Positions 1-6,966 of a stretch of DNA of 8,509 nt are shown here, one piece after another. The notes below the pieces were generated by a model. It saw only the letters and a program-made list of their open reading frames with translations, did no database searches and was not told the DNA's origin. This DNA is from Bacillota bacterium (GTDB lineage: Bacteria > Bacillota > Clostridia > Acetivibrionales > DSM-1351), in NCBI GenBank assembly GCA_023417285.1, contig JAEZFR010000244.1:1-8509 (forward strand), in the 5' to 3' direction. The position numbers and the translations under genes are program-made. Numbering within the stretch: the first letter of the stretch is position 1; each line of letters begins with the position of its first letter.

Positions 1-481
1 CCTTTATATCATCAAATAAGTATATGTGGTTTTCAATATGCTCAATATCAGCCCTTTTGTGTAACAGATAATCGTGCATTATTTTTTCAGCCTTTAGCAG
101 ACATTCTAGTGCTTCAATACCTACTACATGATTTTCAACGAAGTCGAGTAAGTCCCAATATAAACTTCTCCAACTGACAGATGTAAGAAAGTAAAACAAC
201 CTTTCATCATAATCAAACTTTATCTTCTCACTCTTTAGATATGGATGAAACATCAAATTAGCAAAGTAAGTTTCATATTCACTAAAAAGATCTTCGCATT
301 CTCCGCACAGCATATAATGCTTTTCACTATCTTGCACTGTCATATTAGGATTATCCGTATTTCGTATATTTCCAATCGAAGTCTTCTTTAATGTACGAAC
401 CGCCATTTTAGGTACAATGTGACTCAGTTCCAATTCTGACTCTACGCCACAAAGAGCACACTTTTTTAATCTATTTATCAT
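1..481 (-). CDS. HNH-like putative zinc-binding protein, 3' end outside window
   Basis: This frame starts at ATG 481 and stays open to the left edge (160 codons visible), so the C-terminus is missing. The N-terminus carries two metal-ligand pairs, C8-A-L-C11 and C59-G-E-C62, with an LSHIVPK segment (19-25) between them and EDLFSEYE (63-70) after the second pair. This CxxC...SHI-P...CxxCE arrangement resembles a group of HNH-type proteins with a zinc-supported beta-beta-alpha-metal fold, in which the histidine after the serine would be catalytic. A full HNH triad could not be assigned, so nuclease activity is uncertain. The remainder is helical and rich in tyrosine and aromatic residues. Its ribosome site is embedded in the last codons of the mrr-like gene and only 6 bases separate stop from start, so the two are translated as neighbours in one operon. 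This suggests a joint defence role, which is inference. Confidence 0.8.
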   Translation of the reverse strand, partial: MINRLKKCALCGVESELELSHIVPKMAVRTLKKTSIGNIRNTDNPNMTVQDSEKHYMLCGECEDLFSEYETYFANLMFHPYLKSEKIKFDYDERLFYFLTSVSWRSLYWDLLDFVENHVVGIEALECLLKAEKIMHDYLLHKRADIEHIENHIYLFDDIK

Positions 482-487
482 TGAGAA

Positions 488-1486
488 CTACTCCTCCTTT
501 TCCACTGGTATGTAAACCATCTTCAAAGGAATCATTTTTCTATATTTCTCGCTTAAGTCTTCGTAGTATTTCAGAATCAAGTCTACGAGCTCTGTTCCGT
601 TTATGCCACGAATAATTGGTGTGCTTTCCAGATACTTTTGAGCATTTTTAGTGTAATTAGACAGGGTAACAAATAATCCATAATCACCTTCACGCATTGC
701 GCCTTTGAGTGACTGTATTGTAGATTCCTTGATATCACCATCCTGACTCTTAACCTGTACTAGAATCCTTGGTGGAAGCTCATCTTTATAGGCTGTAATA
801 TCGATACCACTATCTCCCCCCTGTGCTGAAACGAATGTGCGATATCCCATAGCTTTTAAAAGGTCTGCTACAAATCCTTCAAGTTCATAACCTTTTAAAT
901 GCTTACTAAGTTCCTTTAATATAAAGTCCTTGGTAGTTTCAACGATTTCTTCAGCAGTCGCTCCAACACTTTCGTCTTCATCACCGTCAGTTGATAAAGT
1001 GGTCTTTTTAAATCCTTGATCAAGTGCAGCAATAAACTCGTCTGCATAGTTTTTCACGGCAAAAAAGGACATCGCAGAACCAATCTCGTACAAAGCTCCC
1101 TGTGAAAAAGCTGTTCTCGGAAGATGTTTTAGCCATTTTACATTGCGTTGTTGTACATATTCTGTTACATCCGGTTTGTAAATGTAAGTGCCTTCAACGA
1201 TACCTATATTTATCTGACGATCTATCTTAGACGGATAAACAATATAGTCTCCAACTTGTACTTCACAAGCAAAGCGATAAAGCATACCAGCAGCATTTCC
1301 GACAGAGCCTTTCTTGGCATCTGGATAGATCTTTGTATAATGTTCTTTGTAGGCATCACGGCTACTTTCTAACTTACTTAAATCACCCATATTTCTCCAG
1401 CCAATAGCTATTACGTCATTTTGGAGAAACAGGTTATCATCCTTTGTATGAATACCCCAAATATGTTTTTCAGCTGTATTATCCAT
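488..1486 (-). CDS. Mrr-family restriction endonuclease with N-terminal EVE/PUA-like domain (putative type IV)
   Basis: This 332-residue protein probably cuts DNA carrying modified bases. The N-terminal half (about 7-140) contains HIWGIHTKDDN, VIAIGW, then LYRFACEVQVGDYIVYPSK and INIGIVEGTYIY. That layout resembles the EVE/PUA-like modules often joined to Mrr nucleases, where related domains bind modified cytosine. An acidic, low-complexity linker (about 165-185) follows. The C-terminal Mrr catalytic domain (about 190-310) shows the expected PD-(D/E)xK signature: E203 in YELEGFVADLL, D229 in GGDSGIDI, and Q244-V-K246 in ILVQVKSQDG. The ATG at 1486 is chosen because AAGGGGG lies 5 bases upstream and the domain begins right after it. 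An in-frame GTG at 1537 would add 17 residues, but has no good ribosome site. It is the gene after hsdR, separated by 257 bases. The nuclease fold is well supported; the modified-base target is inferred. Confidence 0.88.
   Translation of the reverse strand: MDNTAEKHIWGIHTKDDNLFLQNDVIAIGWRNMGDLSKLESSRDAYKEHYTKIYPDAKKGSVGNAAGMLYRFACEVQVGDYIVYPSKIDRQINIGIVEGTYIYKPDVTEYVQQRNVKWLKHLPRTAFSQGALYEIGSAMSFFAVKNYADEFIAALDQGFKKTTLSTDGDEDESVGATAEEIVETTKDFILKELSKHLKGYELEGFVADLLKAMGYRTFVSAQGGDSGIDITAYKDELPPRILVQVKSQDGDIKESTIQSLKGAMREGDYGLFVTLSNYTKNAQKYLESTPIIRGINGTELVDLILKYYEDLSEKYRKMIPLKMVYIPVEKEE
491..500 (-). promoter_or_regulatory. Ribosome binding site of the HNH-like gene, inside the mrr-like gene end
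   Basis: AAAGGAGGAG forms the final Lys-Glu-Glu codons of the mrr-like protein and lies 9 bases before the ATG at 481. It supports a start at 481 and coupling of the two genes. Confidence 0.8.
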
Positions 1487-1743
1487 TACGTCCCCCTTAC
1501 TCAACACCAAGAGCTCTGAAAATAGCGTTCTCGTCACTCTGGTAAAAAATTAATTAAAGCAACCAATCAGCTCTGCTGGAATAGAACCCAAATCAATAGC
1601 TGATGATATCGGTAGCAATACAGCCAAGATTCTCCGAATGAAGAACCTCTTTAAAGATCCGGTCAAAGACTCTGCTATTTATGCCCTTTGTTAATTCATT
1701 AATCAAAAGCTACCTCCGTTTTCAAAGCGCCCTCCGATACATT
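1487..1743 (-). other. 257-base gap between hsdR and the mrr-like gene, no convincing gene
   Basis: This is the only sizeable gap in an otherwise tightly packed operon. Reading in the operon direction it holds two ribosome-site-like motifs. GGAGGG (1730-1735) precedes TTG at 1725, which opens an 8-codon frame ending at 1699. GGAGGT (1712-1717) precedes TTG at 1706, which opens a 37-codon frame ending at 1593 and containing NSRVFDRIFKEVLHSENLG. Another minus-strand frame and a plus-strand frame (about 1554-1685) are also open for over 40 codons, so none can be picked as coding from sequence alone. No strong hairpin followed by a T-run was found in either direction. It may be a gene relic, a leader region, or a deletion scar. 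Confidence 0.45.
1492..1498 (-). promoter_or_regulatory. Ribosome binding site of the mrr-like gene
   Basis: AAGGGGG with a 5-base spacer to the ATG at 1486. It favours this start over the in-frame GTG at 1537, which has no recognisable ribosome site upstream. Confidence 0.7.
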
Positions 1744-4700
1744 TTAATCACTATATTTCTTAAAATTCTCGGCTTGCTCCATAACCTTTTCGAATACTTC
1801 TTCATCCCATTCAGGAGGATAACCGTTTTTGTAAAGAAGCACTGTAAGGTCCATGTTGAGTTGATTCTTTATATCATCACGAGTCGACCAATCTGCAAAT
1901 TGCGCTTTATCGTCAACGAGCTCTTTTATCTTTTTAGCAAGAACAAGACATTTTTCATCCTCATATGGAAACCCATGATCGTCACGAACTTTTACGAGAA
2001 TATCGTAAAAAGCCTTTTCTTCATATGTTATTCCAAGTTTCTCAAATGAAGACTTATCATCTTGCAAGTCTTTCATTATCTTGAGCAATTGTTCAGACAA
2101 ATCATTAACGAAGTCCGAAACAACCTCACTTGTAAATACCAGCTTATCACGGCTGTTATAAGCATCAACAACTTCTTTCAATCGCTCATCAAATTCAATG
2201 GCCTTGACTTTATTGGTACGCCCATAAGCTGAAATAGCTTTGCGTAAAAGCTTCAACAGTGCATTAAACTTTGTAATTGGAAGATTTACATTATCAAGCT
2301 CAGCAAGGAAATCATCGCTAAACAAATCGACTGACTTATGCTCATCAACTATGTTTTCTATTCCAGTGCAAGTTATAGCTTCTCGTACCATTTCTTCTAC
2401 AACGTTATTCATGATTTCGGCATCTGGAGCATCCCCCTTTGTCTGCTTATAAATGATTGAACGAATAGCTAGATAGAATTGTGCTTTCGCAGTTTCTTGA
2501 TCAGTCAATTCACCTGAAGGAAAGCAAATATGGTACGCACCTTTTAATCTGCGAGATAAGCCCATGAAACGTGTTTGCATATCTTTACTGGTTTGCACAT
2601 ATTCTGCGGCAGCATTTAAGCATTTAAGTCTTTGAATCGGTTTCCCATGATGGAACATCGTAGAATCAAAACTTGAAAGAAGCTCATCTATTAACGCCAA
2701 ATGGTTACGTAATACAGACAATGAAATATTAAGTTCATCAATCGGGTTTTCTTGAGGACCACCATATTTCTTGACAGCTATCATCATGTCATTTTTAATT
2801 CCGATGTAGTCCACAATTAAACCTTTATCCTTACCATCAAATACACGATTTACGCGGGAAATCGTCTGAATGAGGGTATGCTTTTGAAGTGGTTTGTCGA
2901 TATACATGACAGCCAGGGACGGAACATCAAATCCTGTAATCCACATATCAACAACAATCGCAATTTTAAAGTTTGAATCATTATTCTTAAACTGTTTGTC
3001 CAACATCTTACGATGTTCTTTTGTGCCACATAAATCAAACAGTTCTTTTTCGTCATTCTGGCCTTGTGTAGCAACCAAATTGATTTTTGGCAAAGCTACA
3101 AGTTTATCTAACTGATCCTTTGTCAGATTTGATTCATTTTCAGCTTTGCCTGCCACGAACCAGTCAGGGCGAACAGCTTCTATGGCCTTTAAAACTTTAA
3201 ATGCCAACGGTCGGTCTGCGCATACAATCATTGCTTTCTGCACAATTTCTGGCTTTTCTGTACAGAGTGATTCATAATGAGCCACCAGATCCGCAGCCAA
3301 CTTTTTAATCCTATCAGGATGACCGAGTATAGCTGCCATAGAACTCATAGCGCGTTTGCTTTCTTCAACCTGCTCCGGATTAGAGCCTTCAGCTATGCAC
3401 TTGTCATAATACTTTTGAATTTCTTTTGCCTGTTCGTCAGATACAATTACTCGCGCAAGACGTGGTTCATAAGCAATGCGAACCGTTATACCATCATCAC
3501 TAGACTCTTTCATTGTATAACTATCGACAACCTCACCAAAGACAGCTATTGTTTCATCTATTGGAGTTCCTGTAAAACCACAGTATGTAGCTTTAGGAAA
3601 ACTGTCACGCAGGTACTTTGCAAATCCAAAGGTGGTAAATATACCTTTATCAGTTTTCTTCAACTTCGCACCAGTGCCAGTTTGAGTTCTATGCGCCTCA
3701 TCAGAAATACAAATAATATTGCTCCGGTCAGAGAGTAGTCCAGTTTTTTCACAAAATTTTTGTATTGTGGTAATGTAAATACCGCCGCTTGGTTTATCTC
3801 GCAGCGTCTTTTCCATGTCCTCACGGCTTTCAATGCTTCGAACATCATTTTCATGTAAATACTTTTTCGCCGTTACAAATAATTCAGATGTTTGTGTATC
3901 CAAATCCTCACGGTCTTCCAGAATAACTATTGTTGGATTGTTAAATGCTTCATTATCTCGTAGAGCAATAAGGCGAGATAAAAACAGCATTGTATATGTT
4001 TTACCGCAACCTGTGGCACCAAAATATGTGCCACCTTTTCCATCGCCGTCCGGGCGCATATGTACTTTGATGTTATCAATCATTTTGTGCGCAGCAAAGA
4101 ACTGCGGATAACGGCAAACTATAGCTTCATCCTTCTTACTATCATCTGGATAGAAAATATAGTCTCTAAGAATTTTAGTAACCCGTTCTTTTGCAAAAGC
4201 ACCTTCAATCATGGTGAGCAGAGAGCTTATGCCATTTGAAACTTTATCTTGATCGTTTGCTTTATTCCACGAGTAATAAAACTTGTATGGTGTGAAAATA
4301 CTTCCGAGTTTTGTATTGGATCCATCACTAATAACAGAAAGAAAAAAATACTTCATTAATTTCGGGATATCCCTTTTATAGCGGATTGTAACCTGTTCCC
4401 ATGCATCATGGATGGTAGTATCTTCTTCGATCGCTGTTTTGAACTCACAAATAGCAATAGGAATACCGTTTATAAACATAAGTAGGTCCGGGCGACGCAA
4501 ACGCTCTCCTTGAACAGAATACTGATTAACAACCTTAAAAATATTATTACTTGGTTCATCAAAGTCAATGTAGTCTACATGTAACGCGACCTGGCTAATA
4601 TCATCACGTACCAAGTCAAAACCCTCGTTTACAAGTAAAAATGTCTCGCGGTTTCCGTTATAAAGTGGTGTAGAAGGAATGAGATTAAGACGATTAATAA

Positions 4701-4908
4701 TTTTCTGAATCTCGGCTTCACTCAAACTTTCAGATGCATAACGATCAGCTATAAATGCACGTAGGTCATCAATAAGAAGGATATCCTCATACTTTCTATG
4801 AAGACCCTCCCCCTGGACATAAGTATAGCCTTGTTGTTCGAAAAGCGTAATTATGGCCTGTTCAAGCTCATCTTCAGTAAATTTTCCTTTTTCAAAGATA
4901 TAATCCAA
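1744..4908 (-). CDS. hsdR: Type I restriction endonuclease subunit R (ATP-dependent translocase and nuclease)
   Basis: This is the motor and cutting subunit: bound to M2S at an unmethylated site, it pumps DNA using ATP and cleaves at a distance. It has 1054 residues, a usual full length. The N-terminal PD-(D/E)xK nuclease shows D141 followed by E155-F-K157 (RRPDLLMF ... AICEFK). The superfamily 2 motor follows: Walker A GATGCGKT (297-304), DEAH box (403-406), GFTGTP (444-449), a DMWITGFDVP segment (654-663) and QTISRVNRVF (681-690), with arginines R685 and R688 in the motif VI position. The rest, from about 710, is the helical C-terminal region that contacts the methyltransferase. All key residues are intact and no frameshift is seen. 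Translation starts at a TTG (4908-4906), chosen because AAAAGGAGGG lies 6 bases before it and no better ATG is near. The stop is TAA at 1746-1744. Confidence 0.97.
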   Translation of the reverse strand: MDYIFEKGKFTEDELEQAIITLFEQQGYTYVQGEGLHRKYEDILLIDDLRAFIADRYASESLSEAEIQKIINRLNLIPSTPLYNGNRETFLLVNEGFDLVRDDISQVALHVDYIDFDEPSNNIFKVVNQYSVQGERLRRPDLLMFINGIPIAICEFKTAIEEDTTIHDAWEQVTIRYKRDIPKLMKYFFLSVISDGSNTKLGSIFTPYKFYYSWNKANDQDKVSNGISSLLTMIEGAFAKERVTKILRDYIFYPDDSKKDEAIVCRYPQFFAAHKMIDNIKVHMRPDGDGKGGTYFGATGCGKTYTMLFLSRLIALRDNEAFNNPTIVILEDREDLDTQTSELFVTAKKYLHENDVRSIESREDMEKTLRDKPSGGIYITTIQKFCEKTGLLSDRSNIICISDEAHRTQTGTGAKLKKTDKGIFTTFGFAKYLRDSFPKATYCGFTGTPIDETIAVFGEVVDSYTMKESSDDGITVRIAYEPRLARVIVSDEQAKEIQKYYDKCIAEGSNPEQVEESKRAMSSMAAILGHPDRIKKLAADLVAHYESLCTEKPEIVQKAMIVCADRPLAFKVLKAIEAVRPDWFVAGKAENESNLTKDQLDKLVALPKINLVATQGQNDEKELFDLCGTKEHRKMLDKQFKNNDSNFKIAIVVDMWITGFDVPSLAVMYIDKPLQKHTLIQTISRVNRVFDGKDKGLIVDYIGIKNDMMIAVKKYGGPQENPIDELNISLSVLRNHLALIDELLSSFDSTMFHHGKPIQRLKCLNAAAEYVQTSKDMQTRFMGLSRRLKGAYHICFPSGELTDQETAKAQFYLAIRSIIYKQTKGDAPDAEIMNNVVEEMVREAITCTGIENIVDEHKSVDLFSDDFLAELDNVNLPITKFNALLKLLRKAISAYGRTNKVKAIEFDERLKEVVDAYNSRDKLVFTSEVVSDFVNDLSEQLLKIMKDLQDDKSSFEKLGITYEEKAFYDILVKVRDDHGFPYEDEKCLVLAKKIKELVDDKAQFADWSTRDDIKNQLNMDLTVLLYKNGYPPEWDEEVFEKVMEQAENFKKYSD

Positions 4909-4914
4909 CTTAAT

Positions 4915-4924
4915 CCCTCCTTTT
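4915..4924 (-). promoter_or_regulatory. Ribosome binding site of hsdR, supporting a TTG start
   Basis: AAAAGGAGGG lies 6 bases before the TTG at 4908 and overlaps the stop codon (4923-4925) of the upstream HEPN-like gene. The strong site paired with a weak start codon supports the TTG as the genuine hsdR start. Confidence 0.8.
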
Positions 4925-5828
4925 ATTGTAAATATTGAATTGCTAAAGCAATTAACGACAAACAGCGGTTAAAAAAGTAATCGTAATGACGATTATCTGT
5001 AATATCAATTTTATTTGTCTCATGATGACGGATTCTAAAATTATTACCAATGTCCTTTAGCGCCCTAAATTCAGCATCAAAAACTGTAATAAATTCAGAC
5101 TTCCCATTGCCCATATCATTTACCACTTTGGTTGCAGAAGCCTTTTTGTCAAGATTAGTATAATAAGTTTTCAGTCGTTCAAAGGCATCCCATATTTTTT
5201 CGACTGAATCTTGGCGAGCTGCTGGATTTGGTGTTTTATATAATGCAATAGCATCTTTCATCAATTCTCTTGTCCCAACCTCAGAAATTTGTTGAATTTG
5301 CGCTTCTATTTCTGCTGACAAAGGGCTATTTTCTACAATTCGTTCAATGATCTTTTCTGTGGTTAAAGTAAACAACACCCCAGACTCTACAAATATTTCA
5401 TTTATTTCATTTCGGTAATCAACAAAAATATTTGTTGTATCCAAACAATGAATATACCAGTAATTTTTATAACTATCATTATTCCATCCTTCAGAAATAT
5501 CCTTTATATTTTGAGCAACATATTCTATAAAGTCAATTAGTGAATATTGGTCGTAATCATCATTATTTTGTGGAGCAGCTATATGACCATGCTCATCTCT
5601 AAAAATATTTGGAATTTTTATAGCCAATCTATTTTCAAATTGACTACGGTTAAATTCAATATAATACTGATCCACAAAAGAACAATGCTGCTGAAGTTTA
5701 AAGATATGGGTTAGATTCTTATAGTATTTTTGGCATACATTTAATAGCAAAGTGTAAACTTCTTTTGACATTTTACCCGTACGTGCAATTGGCTTTCTTA
5801 ATCCGTGACGTTCTGTGTATAAACTCAT
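4923..5828 (-). CDS. Uncharacterised protein with HEPN/AbiJ-like C-terminal domain, encoded between hsdS and hsdR
   Basis: This 301-residue protein has no recognised core role in type I restriction. The N-terminus (SLYTERHGLRKPI, residues 2-14) loosely recalls AbiJ N-terminal domains. Residues about 185-301 look like one helical domain with an IWDAFERLK segment (212-220), an NNFRIRHHET segment (262-271) and a DYFFNRCLSLIALAIQYL helix (283-300). The arginine- and histidine-rich motif before a terminal helix resembles HEPN-like domains of abortive-infection proteins. However, the strict Rx4-6H RNase spacing is absent, so nuclease activity is unproven. No signal peptide or convincing membrane segment is visible. 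It starts 13 bases after the hsdS stop and ends 14 bases before the hsdR start, both gaps holding strong ribosome sites, so it is co-transcribed with the hsd genes. Four hand-counted 60-base lines average about 29% GC, against about 38% in hsdR samples, hinting at separate acquisition. A defence accessory role is inferred from position. Confidence 0.85.
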   Translation of the reverse strand: MSLYTERHGLRKPIARTGKMSKEVYTLLLNVCQKYYKNLTHIFKLQQHCSFVDQYYIEFNRSQFENRLAIKIPNIFRDEHGHIAAPQNNDDYDQYSLIDFIEYVAQNIKDISEGWNNDSYKNYWYIHCLDTTNIFVDYRNEINEIFVESGVLFTLTTEKIIERIVENSPLSAEIEAQIQQISEVGTRELMKDAIALYKTPNPAARQDSVEKIWDAFERLKTYYTNLDKKASATKVVNDMGNGKSEFITVFDAEFRALKDIGNNFRIRHHETNKIDITDNRHYDYFFNRCLSLIALAIQYLQ

Positions 5829-5835
5829 TTTTAAT

Positions 5836-5843
5836 CCTCCTTT
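5836..5843 (-). promoter_or_regulatory. Ribosome binding site of the HEPN-like gene
   Basis: A full AAAGGAGG lies 7 bases before the ATG at 5828 and overlaps the hsdS stop codon (5842-5844). It supports the chosen start and strong translation of this accessory gene. Confidence 0.85.
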
Positions 5844-6966
5844 ACGTATTTGCCTCCTCCAGAGCCCCCTTAATCAATATTGGACACAAGTCTTTAATTT
5901 GACTTTTTAACTTTTCATTTATATCACGTCGCATTAGATAGGCGTTATAAATTCCGACGATAGCTTCCTGTACTTTAATATTCGGAACAGGTACATCAAT
6001 TTCGTAGAACCTATCCAAGTCCAAGTTTGCTCTAATACTGCCATCACTGGCAAACCAACCATATCTGTCGCTTTCACTGCGTGAAAACCACATCATTATA
6101 TATTCAGCAAGTATATCATCTTTTTTAACTTGCAAAACAGAATAAGCGGGTGAAACAATAATCGGTTCGTCCTCTTTCAGCAGAGCAATTCGAATACATT
6201 CATCTCTGCCTGTCTGCATTGAGCTGTACGCAAATTGCCCCTTTTGGACGACTTTATAATTCTTAAGACTTCCTTCTGCTACACTTGCAACTGATGGCAT
6301 AAAATTCTTTGTAATGTTGATACCTTGAACACCTGTAATAGTGCCATCAGCATTTCGAATATCAACGTTCTCTAGCAGTTTCCCTGTTGGAATTTTTTTA
6401 GCAGTATGCTTAATTTTATCTATTTCGATTTCACAAGTTAATCTCAAATCCTCAAGACCTGTTTCATAGGCTCTCTGATTTACAAGCATTGCATTGTATA
6501 TGTCAACATACTTTTGCTGAATTGGTAACGGTGGTAGTTCAATATCAATATCACACATATCATCCCATGAAAAAGCTTCACGGGCTGACCCCCAAGAGTT
6601 AAAACGAGAATACCTATCAAACTCAGGACGGTTAAAATACAAAAATAAATAGTCTGATGACAATATGTCAGATTTACTAACATTGAACACAACATATGAG
6701 GAAGAAACAATATAAGTATCCGTTGTATCGTTATGGGCAATGCTTATCTTTCCACCATTCCTCGATGTTATAGTTACATAAGCAAAACTATCTGGTTTTA
6801 CTAAAGAATAAGGTTTTAAAGACACTCCGGTCATATCTGCCTTTGTATCAATAAACATTTTTTTAATTGATATACCACGAACATCATCAACGCCATATTC
6901 AAGTTCGCTATTTGTTTCCGTGGATAATTGTATTAACTCTCCAAGTTTGAATTTAGTCAATCCCAT
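5842..6966 (-). CDS. hsdS: Type I restriction-modification specificity subunit S
   Basis: This subunit recognises the bipartite DNA target and anchors HsdM and HsdR. From the ATG at 6966 it is 374 residues, normal for the family. Two similar halves are visible. Target-recognition domain 1 (about 3-140) has the GVDDVRGISIKKMF and DRYSRFNSWGSAREAF segments and ends in ELPPLPIQQKYVDIYNA. A helical spacer follows (about 150-190). Domain 2 (about 192-330) has the DRYGWFASDGSIRANL segment and ends in VPVPNIKVQEAIVGIYNAY, with a second helical spacer to the C-terminus. This two-TRD, two-spacer plan implies an asymmetric split target. The ATG at 6966 is preferred over an upstream in-frame TTG at 6993 because AGGGGG lies 7 bases before it. 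It overlaps the end of hsdM by 14 bases. No second or partial hsdS copy is present in the window, so TRD shuffling within it is not supported. Confidence 0.95.
   Translation of the reverse strand: MGLTKFKLGELIQLSTETNSELEYGVDDVRGISIKKMFIDTKADMTGVSLKPYSLVKPDSFAYVTITSRNGGKISIAHNDTTDTYIVSSSYVVFNVSKSDILSSDYLFLYFNRPEFDRYSRFNSWGSAREAFSWDDMCDIDIELPPLPIQQKYVDIYNAMLVNQRAYETGLEDLRLTCEIEIDKIKHTAKKIPTGKLLENVDIRNADGTITGVQGINITKNFMPSVASVAEGSLKNYKVVQKGQFAYSSMQTGRDECIRIALLKEDEPIIVSPAYSVLQVKKDDILAEYIMMWFSRSESDRYGWFASDGSIRANLDLDRFYEIDVPVPNIKVQEAIVGIYNAYLMRRDINEKLKSQIKDLCPILIKGALEEANT

Noticed and set aside
1487..1537. N-terminal extension of the mrr-like gene from a GTG at 1537 (17 extra residues)
   Set aside because: No ribosome site precedes the GTG, while AAGGGGG sits 5 bases before the ATG at 1486 and the conserved domain begins just after that ATG.
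1487..1743. Rho-independent terminator after hsdR
   Set aside because: Short palindromes such as GAGCTC (1511-1516) and TTAATTAA (1550-1557) occur, but no stable GC-rich hairpin followed by a T-run was found in the direction of transcription.
1681..2049. Plus-strand 122-codon open frame across the hsdR 3' end
   Set aside because: It lies almost wholly opposite intact hsdR coding sequence, is rich in hydrophobic and aromatic residues as antisense frames often are, and has no clear ribosome site.
2850..3074. Minus-strand frame overlapping the hsdR helicase motifs
   Set aside because: It is a frame-shifted reading of the same bases that encode the well-conserved motif V and VI region of HsdR.
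3277..3738. Plus-strand 153-codon open frame inside hsdR
   Set aside because: It is the antisense shadow of the conserved HsdR motor region, with no family features or ribosome site.
5842..6966. Phase-variable hsdS inversion system
   Set aside because: No recombinase gene, second hsdS copy or obvious long inverted repeats were seen in the window.
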